Source: Willaertia magna (Eukaryota; Heterolobosea; Eutetramitea; Acrasida; Naegleriidae). Taken from it: 18,179 nucleotides of DNA. The notes under the pieces were generated by a model that saw only the letters and a list, made by a program, of their open reading frames with translations, searched no databases and was not told the origin of the DNA. The stretch is from assembly GCA_902984215.1 (NCBI GenBank), contig CADWAF010000594.1, positions 1 through 18,179 on the forward strand, given 5' to 3'. The number at the start of each line of letters is the position of its first letter. Positions within the stretch are counted from its first letter, which is position 1. Shown here in pieces: positions 8,031 through 16,528 of the stretch. The translations under genes were made by a program, and so were the position numbers.

Positions 8031-8414
8031 TTTTTTTTGATTTTGTTTAACGATGAAATGAGGCGGGAAAAAAAAACGCTAAAAAAATTAAAAAAACTGA
8101 ATTTAAAATTTCGATTCAATAATGACACAATTCAAATTTAAATTAACCAAACAGATTCGCTCTCCTTATGTAATTTTTTAATACACTTTTAACCACTAAA
8201 ATTTCAATTTCGTTTACGAGTTGCTTTCACTGTTCAATATGGGAGTAATGTTTTCCAATTTAGATGCACTAATCCTCCATTTGTATTTCAATTATAAAAA
8301 AATTTACTAAAAATTAGCAAATTGTTGTAAATGAAATCATGCTCAATCTTTTTAAAAGAAGCTATTACTCATGAACCAGTTTAATTAGTGAATTAAAATA
8401 ACTGAACAACAATA
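8031..8414. promoter_or_regulatory. Shared divergent promoter region, NDC80 and Rieske oxygenase
   Basis: A 384-nt gap between two genes that point away from each other, so it must hold both promoters. Apart from the E2F-type site near the NDC80 end, I see only AT-rich DNA. No further gene or RNA is supported. Confidence 0.7.
8062..8070 (-). promoter_or_regulatory. E2F/DP-type site upstream of NDC80
   Basis: GGCGGGAAA on the plus strand reads TTTCCCGCC on the NDC80 strand. It contains an exact match to the E2F consensus TTTSSCGC, about 33 nt before the NDC80 start. In such AT-rich flanking DNA a nine-base site with six G/C is rare. Binding is inferred. Confidence 0.5.
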
Positions 8415-9909
8415 ATGTTAGACTTTTTGACCTCGTTTTATCAAAGTTTTTATTCTTGGATTGAAAACAATGAAAATCTAATCGGAAATGATCCTAATTA
8501 TAAAAACATTCAACAATTATTACTTGTTGGAGGAGCTACTACTCTTTTATTAATTTCCGGTTGGCTATATGCAAGACATCAAACAATTCATCTTACAAGC
8601 CATATTTCGTCAAAACCTAAGAGTGAGAAAGAATTAACTATTGAAAGTGTAGATCCTAAATATCTTCCCGAGAAGCCTTTAGAAGCAAAGAGTAACCTTA
8701 ATATGAAAAAGTTTTGGTATCCAATCTGTTTTTCAAAAGATGTTACAACAAAAGATAAGAAAGCATTTACCTTTAAGCTTTTAGGAGAGCCTTTCATATT
8801 ATTTAGAACAAAAGATGGCAAAATTCAATGCTTAGAGGATAGATGCCCTCATCGTTCTGCAAAGCTAAGTACTGGAGTAATTAATGATTTTGAAGGAAAG
8901 AGAAGTGTTGAATGTGCTTATCATGGTAAGTAAGATGAAGCCTTATTAGAAGAATAATAATTTCTCTATTTTTGATCTTTAAAAAGGTTGGAGATTTGCT
9001 GAAGAGGGTAAATGTGTTAGAATCCCAAGTATTGAGTCAACCAGACAAGAAGGGATGTGTAAAAACATTTGCGTTTCTACTAGAGCTGTACATGAAGAAT
9101 TTGATTTAATTTGGGTTTGGCCTGAGAAGTTAGAAAATAATAATAAGGCTGACACTTCACTTATTCCAAGAGAATTATTTAGAGAAGAATACTTATCTAA
9201 CAAGCCTTACGTTTTCATAGAAGGAACAAGAGATATAAATTGTAATTTTAGTTATATGGTTGATAACTTAATGGACTTTGCGCATGTAGATTTTACTCAT
9301 GATGGTACTATTGGTAAAAGAAGCAACGCTACTGCCTTTAAGACAACTTTATTGGAGACTGAAGAACAACGTAAACATTTTCCTAAGGAAATGATATTTG
9401 ACCAAAAGGTTCATAAAGATGCATTTTCTTATTTAGTTCAACGCCCAGAATATAAAACAGTTAACTTGGCTAAAGAGTTTGGGAATATTACATCATTTGT
9501 ACCTCCTTGTTTTGTTCGTTTAGATAATACTGATTTTACTGATCCAACTGCAAAGAAAGATATATTATTTACTCAAGTGTTTGCCTTAATACCTACTGAC
9601 GAAAAACATTGTAAAGTAGTATTTAAATTTTATTCAAATATTCCAGTAGTTAATTACGTAAAGAAATTACCATTTATGGATAGTTATTTATTAAAATTTG
9701 CTTATAAAACCATTGAACAAGATTTTGAATTATTGGATGGAATTGAAGATAATGTAAATAATAATGGAGCAAAACCTTTGTGTAAAATCGTAAGTGCAGA
9801 TGCTCCAATAAAGAAATTTAGAGATTGGGAGAAAAAGATGAAAGAATACAATGGAGATAAATTATGGTTCAAAGGATGGCAAGTAAAAGACATTGAAGAT
9901 TTAATGTAA
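8415..9909 (+). CDS. Rieske non-heme iron oxygenase, pheophorbide a oxygenase (PaO)-like, two exons
   Basis: Exons 8415-8925 and 8987-9909 join in phase 1 (H-G|G-W) across a 61-nt GTAAGT...AG intron, giving 477 aa. Residues 34-52 form a membrane anchor. The Rieske domain spans about 98-205, with cluster ligands Cys144-x-His146 and Cys167-x2-His170 in CAYHGW. The catalytic domain has the mononuclear iron motif D263-N264-x2-D267-x2-H270-x4-H275. A PaO-type C-terminal region follows (PPCFVR; EQDFELLDGIEDNV). Relatives include PaO, TIC55, chlorophyllide a oxygenase and Neverland/DAF-36 sterol 7-desaturases. These use O2 with electrons from a reductase. No plastid transit peptide is evident, so a sterol or other hydrophobic substrate is as likely as a chlorophyll catabolite. 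Family is sure; substrate is not. Confidence 0.88.
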
Positions 9910-10022
9910 ATTTAAGGCTAATTTATTGTAAGAAATTAAAACCTGATGTTTTACATTTGACTCCTGCTTACAAAATTACTTAATTTAATTAATTAAAAAG
10001 GTTTCAATTATTTCCAAAAAAA

Positions 10023-10397
10023 ATGTCACGTTTATTTGTATTGTCAATTCTCGCATTAATCTCTTGCTTTTTGTTGATCTCTTCTTGCCACGGATTTGTT
10101 GGAGGTGGTTTACATGATGTCAAAGGACAAGATGAAAAAGTATTATCTTTATTAAAATACGTTAAAAAATCTTTAGCAACTACCAATAAATCACCTGTAA
10201 AAATATTAAAAGTTTTAAGCGTAAAAAGCCAAGTTGTTGCTGGAATATTATATCATTTAAAATTAAAGATTGAAACTAATGGAAAAGTACAAGTAATTAA
10301 TACTAAAGTTTTAGAAACTTTACCTAATGAACTTGGTTTGTCAAAATTTGAATTAAAGGGAGTTGAAAAGGTTGAAAAAGTTGAACATGAATTATAA
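10023..10397 (+). CDS. Secreted cystatin (cysteine protease inhibitor)
   Basis: A 124-aa protein. Residues 1-23 are a clear signal peptide (hydrophobic core followed by SSCHG). Mature cystatin features follow: Gly27-Gly29 near the N-terminus, a helix-like stretch at 36-52 (DEKVLSLLKYVKKSLA), and the first inhibitory hairpin Gln70-Val-Val-Ala-Gly74, an exact QxVxG motif. The strand YHLKLKIETNGKVQVINTKV comes next. The second-hairpin Pro-Trp of many cystatins is replaced by LPNELG. The length is typical for the single-domain family. It should inhibit papain-type proteases such as cathepsins in the secretory or endolysosomal space. The ATG follows an A-rich leader. Its stop lies 17 nt before the open frame of the next gene, which is unusually tight. 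Confidence 0.82.
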   Translation: MSRLFVLSILALISCFLLISSCHGFVGGGLHDVKGQDEKVLSLLKYVKKSLATTNKSPVKILKVLSVKSQVVAGILYHLKLKIETNGKVQVINTKVLETLPNELGLSKFELKGVEKVEKVEHEL

Positions 10398-10414
10398 TTT
10401 ATTTAATTGACTAG

Positions 10415-11055
10415 ATAATGAAATTGTCAAATACGTTATTGAAAACTCAGTTGTAGAAACTGAAGAACAAGAAGGAATAAGAAAAGCAACTATTGAAAAA
10501 TTTCCAAAATTTAGTAAAATGGTTTCAAGTATTGATCAAATGCAATTATTAAAAGTTTTATTAAAGATGAAAGGAGTTAAAAACATTTTAGAAATTGGTA
10601 CATTTACTGGTTATAGTGCCTTAACATTTGCATTGGCCACAAATGACACAACTAAAATTACTTGTTTAGATGTTAGTGAAGAATTTACAGAAATTGCAAA
10701 AGAATTTTGGAAGAAAGCAAATGTAGATTCTCGTATTGAATTAATTATTCAACCAGCTTTAGAAAGTTTAAAACAATTAAAAGAAAAGAATGTTGAGAAA
10801 TTTGATTTTGTTTATATTGATGCTGATAAAAGTAATTATTCAAATTATTTAGATGAAGTTTATGATTTACTTGAACAAAATGCATTGGTTGTAGTTGACA
10901 ATACTTTATGGAGTGGAAGGGTTTTAGATTTAAATGATCAAACAAATGATACTGTTGCTATTAGAGAATTTAATAAGAAAGTAAAGAATGATGATCGTTT
11001 TGATTCTGCAATGGCAACTGTTGGCGATGGTTGTACTTTTTTAAGAAAGAAATAA
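10415..11055 (+). CDS. Caffeoyl-CoA-type O-methyltransferase, 5' end unresolved
   Basis: An open frame from 10411 to the TAA at 11053-11055 encodes a nearly complete class I SAM-dependent O-methyltransferase (about 213 aa). Motif I is ILEIGTFTGYSAL. The metal/catalytic block is FVYIDADKSNY, followed by VVDNTLWSGRV. The first ATG in frame (10519) is too late. The preceding codons (DNEIVKYVIENSVVETEEQ) match the conserved N-terminal helix of the family, so coding begins earlier. An in-frame ATG at 10387 overlaps the cystatin stop, but TGA at 10408-10410 interrupts it and no GT is available to remove that stop by splicing. Either a remote first exon joins at CTAG|AT (10414/10415), or the start is broken or mis-sequenced. 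Substrate is unknown: family members methylate catechols and hydroxycinnamoyl-CoA. Confidence 0.78.
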
Positions 11056-11123
11056 ACATTAATTTCACCAGCACCATTTGGTTCATTTTCTTTTGGTACC
11101 TTGTTTTTCATAAGTAATCACAA

Positions 11124-11206
11124 CCGATGATAGCTCAGCTGGTAGAGCATGGGACTGTAGTAAAACTGTTATCCTGTGGTCGGCGGTTCAATTCCGTCTC
11201 ATCGGA
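11124..11206 (+). tRNA. tRNA-Tyr (anticodon GTA) with 10-nt intron
   Basis: Acceptor stem CCGATGA pairs with TCATCGG and the discriminator is A. Anticodon stem TGGGA/TCCTG and loop CTGTAG...A place anticodon GTA at 11157-11159. The intron 11161-11170 (TAAAACTGTT) lies after position 37, the canonical site for eukaryotic tRNA introns. T arm GGCGG-TTCAATT-CCGTC. The mature length is 73 nt. Introns in tRNA-Tyr genes are widespread in eukaryotes. Confidence 0.93.
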
Positions 11207-11211
11207 AATAA

Positions 11212-11217
11212 TTTTTT
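11212..11217 (+). terminator. Pol III T-run after tRNA-Tyr
   Basis: TTTTTT starts six nt after the tRNA end, a standard RNA polymerase III stop. Confidence 0.75.
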
Positions 11218-11285
11218 AATGAAATATTTTTTTATTTAATCTTTTTTATTTCATACTGAAATTAATTTACAACAAAAATTTTTAT

Positions 11286-12144
11286 TTACAAATCATCCTT
11301 CTTCTTTTCTCTCTTCTTTATCTTTGACGCAAACCACTTCAACCCTAATGATATGTCAATAAAATTTACAATATTAATATTTACAAACCAAAATAAATAA
11401 AAACTTACCATTCTCTATACCATCTCCACTTAAAGTACTTATACTCTCTACATACCAATCTCTTCCTTGTTGTTGTAAACCAATATTTTCTTCTAAATCA
11501 AATTGTGCAATTAATTCCGTTGCAGTTAATGCACCTTCTTTATCTTTTTTATTTGCAAAAATTAATATTGGAACACTTTTTAAGTCTTGATCTTCTAATA
11601 AATTTAATAATTCTTGTTTTGATTCTTTTAATCTTTCACGATCGGCACTATCTACAACGTAAATAATTCCATTACTTCCTTTATAATAATGTTCTTTTAA
11701 ATAATTTTGTTTTAAATAATTTTATTTAAATAAATTAATTAAAATTAATTAAAATTAATTAATTGTTAAAATTTAATTAGAAAATAATTTAATTAAATTT
11801 TTAATTGTTTTTATAATAATTAATTAATAGAATCGATACGAATAAATATATTTTAAAAAAATAAACTTACTCCATAATCCTCTAATATTACGTTGTCCTC
11901 CTAAATCCCAACAATTAAATGTTAAACCTTTATATTTAACTTCTTTTACATTATATCCAATTGTAGGAATAATTGAAATATCATCTTCTTCTTGAATAAT
12001 TTCTTTTTCATCCTTTTTTTTAGGTTGTGTCACAATCCCAAATGTTTTAATTAAACTTGTTTTCCCACTATTATCTAAACCTAATATTAAAATCCTTGAT
12101 TGTGTCAAATTATTCCCTTTTAGCAGTGAAATTAATCCTCCCAT
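11286..12144 (-). CDS. ARF/ARL-family small GTPase, three exons
   Basis: Exons 12144-11871, 11693-11409 and 11344-11286 join in phase across two GTAAGT...AG introns (177 and 64 nt), giving 205 aa. MGG at the start allows N-myristoylation on Gly2. GTPase motifs are: P-loop GLDNSGKT (22-29), switch I PTIGYN (60-65), WDLGGQ with Gln84, NKKD (139-142) and STLSGDG as G5. Compared with ARF proteins of about 180 aa, it has roughly 17 extra charged residues (KKKDEKEIIQEEDD region, 41-55) between P-loop and switch I. It also ends in a lysine-rich tail (KIKKREKKKDDL). ARF/ARL proteins act on membranes in vesicle or ciliary traffic. Parts resemble ARL3 (VPILIFANK) and ARL6 (HYYK), so I do not assign a subfamily. 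Confidence 0.88.
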
Positions 12145-12192
12145 TTTTTTTTAAAGTTTTTTCAGTCTTTTTGTTTTTCAGCCTTGTTTTTT

Positions 12193-12220
12193 AGGCTTGT
12201 TGTTGTTTTTCAAGGTGCGC
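12193..12220. promoter_or_regulatory. Promoter motif pair upstream of the ARF-like gene
   Basis: AGGCTTG (12193-12199) and AGGTGCGC (12213-12220) lie 49-76 nt before the ARF-like ATG. Both also occur in the promoter of the gene starting at 306, where AGGTGCGC is likewise the distal element. GC-rich octamers are scarce in these flanks. Function is inferred. Confidence 0.3.
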
Positions 12221-12262
12221 GGAACAAACGATGTTGATTTTTTTTTTGAAATTAGAACATGA

Positions 12263-12358
12263 CCATTGCTTAAGGAACTCAAGAAGAAGAAGGTGATGGA
12301 AGAAAGATGGAAAGTACTTGGACATCAATGGAAAGATAAAGACATTTCAAAAACGTAA
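12263..12358 (+). other. Coding-like orphan segment ending at a GTAAGT donor
   Basis: An open plus-strand frame between two minus-strand genes reads LLKELKKKKVMEERWKVLG then HQWKDKDISKT before TAA. The last codon overlaps GTAAGT (12355-12360), the exact donor used by every intron in this window, so it could be an exon ending at 12354. Composition (Trp, Glu, Lys, His) is unlike the T-rich flanks. There is no credible start or continuation, because the downstream side is the end of the E1 gene. It may be a gene relic or chance; I do not recognise the sequence. Confidence 0.3.
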
Positions 12359-12379
12359 GTTACTACTGTATAGAGGATT

Positions 12380-15300
12380 TTATTCATTGTTATTTTCATT
12401 AGTGTCAGAGGAAGAAGATTGTTGTTGCTGAGCTTTCTTTTGTTTTAATTCTAACTTTTTCTTTTCCAATAATTTCTTTCTTTCTTCACTAGACATTTTA
12501 TTACTTGCAGTAGTGGTTGTTGTTGTTGTTGTTATCTTCTTCTTTTCAACTTTATAAATCACTCTTGGTAATTCAATAGGTTCCACATTTGTTGTAGATT
12601 TTAAATCAAAAGCAATTACTTGTAAACTAAATTGATATTTTACCTTTTCACTTAAATTATTTAATAATTTATCTAATTGTAAATTTAAACGTTTTTCTTT
12701 CTTTTCATTTTCCATAAAACAAGTATAAATCATATTTCCTTCATATGCAATAGTTGAAATTGTATAACCAATAATATTTTGTAAATAATTAATTAAATCT
12801 TTTAATGTATTAATATTATCTTTAATTTTATAAATTTCTAAATTATCCCAAATATCAAATCTTTCATTACAAATATCTTTTTTACAAGGTAATAAATCTG
12901 ACATTGTAATAAATGGTATACCAATATTTACAAAACATTGACTAAATCTTTCAAGAAACTTTTCCTTTTCTTTTTCTGTTTTAATTTCGTTTTTAATTTC
13001 TTCTAAATTAATATCTAATACTTTATATAATTCTAAACCAACTAAACCTGTAATTAAAGCAGTTGTTGTAATCATTGCTGGAATAATATTACCTGCAATA
13101 CCTTTTGTTTCATATAAATCAGCTTCTGGTATTTTATAACAACGTGCTCTTAAATTACTTGCACTTGTAATAAATTCCATATGTAAATCATCATCTTTTT
13201 CAAATTCAATTTCATTTAAATAAAATTCATTTTCAATTAGTGATTTATCTTCATTTATTTTTTCAGCTATTTGTATAACTGTTTGTCTTAATTTTGTTAA
13301 ATAAATTTCCATTTCTTGTTTTTCTTGTTCTAATTCAATTTCCATTTGTTTATTTTCTTCTTCTTTTTCTTCTTCTTCTTGTTGATTATTGGATTGTTGT
13401 TGTTGATCTTTTGCATCATCGTCATCTCTAGCAATTGGGTTTGGAATATATTTTGGTAATATTGTTTGTTCAACTATACGAATAATATAATCCTTATTTT
13501 CATTAAAGAAATTTAAATGATCATTTAAAATAAAAGGTAATTTAATATTAAATAATTGTGAATAAAGTAATGCACCATAAAATATAAATTTTAAATGTGT
13601 TAAATCTTGAATATTAAATTCTAATGGACGTGGACATTTCTTTGAACCACTCCAAAACTTTGCTCCAGATTTTGTAATAAAATCTTCAGGATAAGTTAAT
13701 AAAATATTACGTATTGCATGGTTATATAATTCTTCAAATTTAATACGACACCAATCTAAACAATCTTCAAATGATTTTGGTCTTTGACTTAAGTACAAAC
13801 TAACTGATTCTAAAGTAATTATATTATTTCCTTTTTCAGCTAAAAACTCACTTGGCGATTTCAAAAATAATTTTGATTCTTCAATTGATTGAAAGAAAGT
13901 TGAAGTAAAGAATGCTTTTGCCCATGAAATTGTATGTTGTATAACATTTGGATATCTATGAATAGTACATTCAGGGAACGTTTTTTGCGGTGGATCTTTA
14001 TGTTTACCATAATTATTTGTAAGATATGGAATGACTGATTCAGAATTTGCTTTTGTACCTAAAGTACCACTTTCTAATAAAGGTAAATGATAATAAACAC
14101 ATTTAGAATCAACATATAATCTTGCTTCAATATTATCTAATGCATTAACTATTAGATCTTTACTTGTCCAAAATTCATCATTAAATACATTTTCAGTTTC
14201 TCTACCAACTCTATCTCCCATTGCTTTAATATTTAATGATGGATTCATCTTTAAAACACTTTTAGAAGCACATTCACTTTTCATATGTCCTACATGTTCT
14301 TCTCTAAAGAGGAATTGTCTACTTAAATTTGAAATCTCAATGGAATCCATATCTGTAACTATTACTTCACCGCGAGGACCACATCCCAATCCAATCATTG
14401 CAAAATTCTTTAAATATTCACAACCTAACGCTCCAGCACCTACTAAAAAGATATTCTTATTCATTAAATTATTATTTTGAAAATCTTCTCCAAATATTCC
14501 ATATTGTGCGTCATAACGATTATTTTTATAATTAACATTAATTTGATATTTTTCTAATAATAATTCTTTAATGTTAACATTATTGCTGTCAACTGTTGAT
14601 AAATCAATATTGTTAATAATCTCAGTAATTTTCTTTGGAATACATTCTAAAGCTTCAAAATTAAACCATTGATTTAAAGGAGAGAACTTTCCAGTACATG
14701 CTTTTTGTGCTTCTTGAGCTAATAAACCACCTAATAAAGTACACATTGGATTTAATGGACCTGTCAATGTCATTGTCAATAATTTTAATAAATTTAAATT
14801 ATCATTTAAAATATTTTGTACTCTTTCATTTCCTTTATAATCTTCTTTTAATAAATTTAAAATCTTATTAAAATCTTGTAAATTATAATTTTCTGGAAAT
14901 CTATTTTCCATTTTAATAAATTTATTTAATAAAACTTGAAAATAATATAATTTCAATGGATAATCCATTTTAGCAAAATTATAAATTAAAAAATGTGACA
15001 TCACATCATCATGTAACCCTTCATCAATATCTTTCATTGAATTTTGTAAACTTTTAAAATAAAAAGGTACATGTTCTTTAACTTGTCTAAAATAACCACC
15101 ATGTGTATATTTACTTAATTTCTTAACATCTAAACCTAATAACTCAAATTTATATAAATCTATAACTTTAATTTCAATTGGTTTATCTAAATTATTTAAT
15201 TCAGTCATCCCTTCAATTGAATGAAAGTTTACAAAATTTCCGTTAGCCAATCCGTGAGGTTGTGGTTGAGTGTGATCTTTTGTATCAATAATTATTCTAT

Positions 15301-15991
15301 TTTCTATAATTTCAATTCCCGTTACAACGCCTTGTACGATTGGTTCGCCATCTATATCTTTTACAATAAATTTATCTTTTCCAAAATCTACAAAACTTGT
15401 AGCAAATAAACCTTTTGTAAAACCTGAAATAAATTTAATATTATTTTCGTGACAAATATTATTTAATTTTATTGTAAAATCAGATAAAATTAAATCATCC
15501 GTTGTAATAACAATATTAAAATTATTTTTTAAAATAAAATCATTTTCCAAAATTTCATCCATTTTTGTAACGGTCAACTTTTCTAATTTACAACAATTAT
15601 TTAACTCAATTAATTTATCAAAACAACAATCCAATCTTAATTTCCCTAAATCATTTTCATTTAAATAAAATTGACTATTTAAATCTAAATAATTTACAAT
15701 CTTAAAATTATCAAAAATTGTAATTGATTTAAATCCCATTAACATTAAATTTTTAATAATTTCAATTGATAAACCATTACAACCAATAATTAAAACTTTT
15801 GTTTGATGAATTTGTTGCATTGCTTCTTTACCGATAGCTCTCATTTGTCTATCGTATCTTTGAGTATTGTTATCTTCTTTCAAGTCTTCTTTCAAGCCTT
15901 GTTGTTTAATAGAGTCTTCCTCCAATACCGGCACTGGAGCTGAAGTGGTAGATGTCTTTAATAAATGGTCATGTTGATCTTCGGAGAGCAT
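12380..15991 (-). CDS. UBA1: Ubiquitin-activating enzyme E1
   Basis: An intronless 1203-aa protein. RYDRQ at 45-49 opens the inactive adenylation half, followed by VLIIGCNGLSIEIIKNL. The active half has the ATP site VGAGALGCEYLKNF near 512-525, then VTDMDSIEISNLSRQFLFR. LLESGTLGTKAN leads to the catalytic Cys675 in FPECTIHRYPN (Cys632 in human UBA1). FWSGSKKCPRPLEF lies in the second catalytic-cysteine half domain. FITSASNLRARCY and IAGNIIPAMITTTA follow, and the ubiquitin-fold domain is at about 1030-1145. It activates ubiquitin with ATP and loads E2s. At 1203 aa it exceeds the usual 1050 or so, because of a Gln/Glu-rich insert near 856-900 and a Thr/Lys/Gln-rich tail after about 1145. UBA6-type specificity cannot be excluded, so the symbol is tentative. 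Confidence 0.92.
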   Translation of the reverse strand: MLSEDQHDHLLKTSTTSAPVPVLEEDSIKQQGLKEDLKEDNNTQRYDRQMRAIGKEAMQQIHQTKVLIIGCNGLSIEIIKNLMLMGFKSITIFDNFKIVNYLDLNSQFYLNENDLGKLRLDCCFDKLIELNNCCKLEKLTVTKMDEILENDFILKNNFNIVITTDDLILSDFTIKLNNICHENNIKFISGFTKGLFATSFVDFGKDKFIVKDIDGEPIVQGVVTGIEIIENRIIIDTKDHTQPQPHGLANGNFVNFHSIEGMTELNNLDKPIEIKVIDLYKFELLGLDVKKLSKYTHGGYFRQVKEHVPFYFKSLQNSMKDIDEGLHDDVMSHFLIYNFAKMDYPLKLYYFQVLLNKFIKMENRFPENYNLQDFNKILNLLKEDYKGNERVQNILNDNLNLLKLLTMTLTGPLNPMCTLLGGLLAQEAQKACTGKFSPLNQWFNFEALECIPKKITEIINNIDLSTVDSNNVNIKELLLEKYQINVNYKNNRYDAQYGIFGEDFQNNNLMNKNIFLVGAGALGCEYLKNFAMIGLGCGPRGEVIVTDMDSIEISNLSRQFLFREEHVGHMKSECASKSVLKMNPSLNIKAMGDRVGRETENVFNDEFWTSKDLIVNALDNIEARLYVDSKCVYYHLPLLESGTLGTKANSESVIPYLTNNYGKHKDPPQKTFPECTIHRYPNVIQHTISWAKAFFTSTFFQSIEESKLFLKSPSEFLAEKGNNIITLESVSLYLSQRPKSFEDCLDWCRIKFEELYNHAIRNILLTYPEDFITKSGAKFWSGSKKCPRPLEFNIQDLTHLKFIFYGALLYSQLFNIKLPFILNDHLNFFNENKDYIIRIVEQTILPKYIPNPIARDDDDAKDQQQQSNNQQEEEEKEEENKQMEIELEQEKQEMEIYLTKLRQTVIQIAEKINEDKSLIENEFYLNEIEFEKDDDLHMEFITSASNLRARCYKIPEADLYETKGIAGNIIPAMITTTALITGLVGLELYKVLDINLEEIKNEIKTEKEKEKFLERFSQCFVNIGIPFITMSDLLPCKKDICNERFDIWDNLEIYKIKDNINTLKDLINYLQNIIGYTISTIAYEGNMIYTCFMENEKKEKRLNLQLDKLLNNLSEKVKYQFSLQVIAFDLKSTTNVEPIELPRVIYKVEKKKITTTTTTTTASNKMSSEERKKLLEKKKLELKQKKAQQQQSSSSDTNENNNE

Positions 15992-16517
15992 TTTGTTTTC
16001 ACTTGGGTTTTTGTATTTTTTTTTTTTGATAAATTTTTTTTTTGCTGATCTAGATTTTTTTGCGAGTTTTTCAGGCTTGATTTTTTTTTGATCAAGAGAG
16101 GAACTTGAAATTGTAATCTTTGAATAATTATAAATTGTTTAAAACCTTCTTTTAAAATGTTGTAACTAGCCAACAATAGGTGCATTAAAATTAAGATTTT
16201 TTTTAACAATACCAATCGGAAATCAATTTTGATTAACAATAGTTGTAACTGAGGATTTCCATGACAACAACTTGCACAATAACCTTCAAAATTTATAACA
16301 CGATAAATTGATTATAATTATTGTAATTTATTTAAGACTGTGTCTTGATTAATTAAAAAAAAAATGTCGTTAAGCCACAAGACTCACCTTTACTTTTTAA
16401 ATAACAAGAAGAAAAAACTATCAAATGCTTTACTATTCATGACAACGATTAAAAAGTCTTTAAATTCTTCCAAAATCCTTACCATATATAATCCAACAAC
16501 AATTATTACCAACAACA
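15992..16517. other. Divergent promoter region between E1 and the Asn-rich gene
   Basis: A 526-nt gap that must serve the E1 gene and the plus-strand gene at 16518. It has long T runs next to E1 and AGGCTTG at 16073-16079. It also has a short open frame (16364-16528), listed separately. No RNA gene or repeat element is seen. Confidence 0.6.
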
Positions 16518-16528
16518 ATGGAAAATGA
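16364..16528 (+). CDS. Upstream open reading frame (54 codons) overlapping the next start
   Basis: ATG at 16364 follows a run of ten A, the leader style of real starts here, and opens 54 codons beginning MSLSHKTHLYFLNNKKKK. It ends at TGA 16526-16528, overlapping the start of the next gene (16518) by 11 nt in another frame. It resembles no family I know. It could be a regulatory uORF, a small gene, or chance. Confidence 0.25.
   Translation: MSLSHKTHLYFLNNKKKKLSNALLFMTTIKKSLNSSKILTIYNPTTIITNNNGK

Noticed and set aside
10336..10414. 79-nt intron fusing cystatin to the O-methyltransferase
   Set aside because: The donor would be GTTTGT, unlike the six GTAAGT donors, and it would delete a normal-looking cystatin C-terminus. 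Kept only as a minor possibility.
10940..11112. Minus-strand frame of about 57 codons (MKNKVPKENEPNGAGEI...) running from the methyltransferase 3' flank into its antisense
   Set aside because: Most of it is antisense to conserved methyltransferase codons. The remaining 15 or so residues look coding-like but have no start context or homology I recognise.
15221..15409. Plus-strand frame inside the E1 gene
   Set aside because: Antisense to conserved E1 codons, with no promoter or start context.
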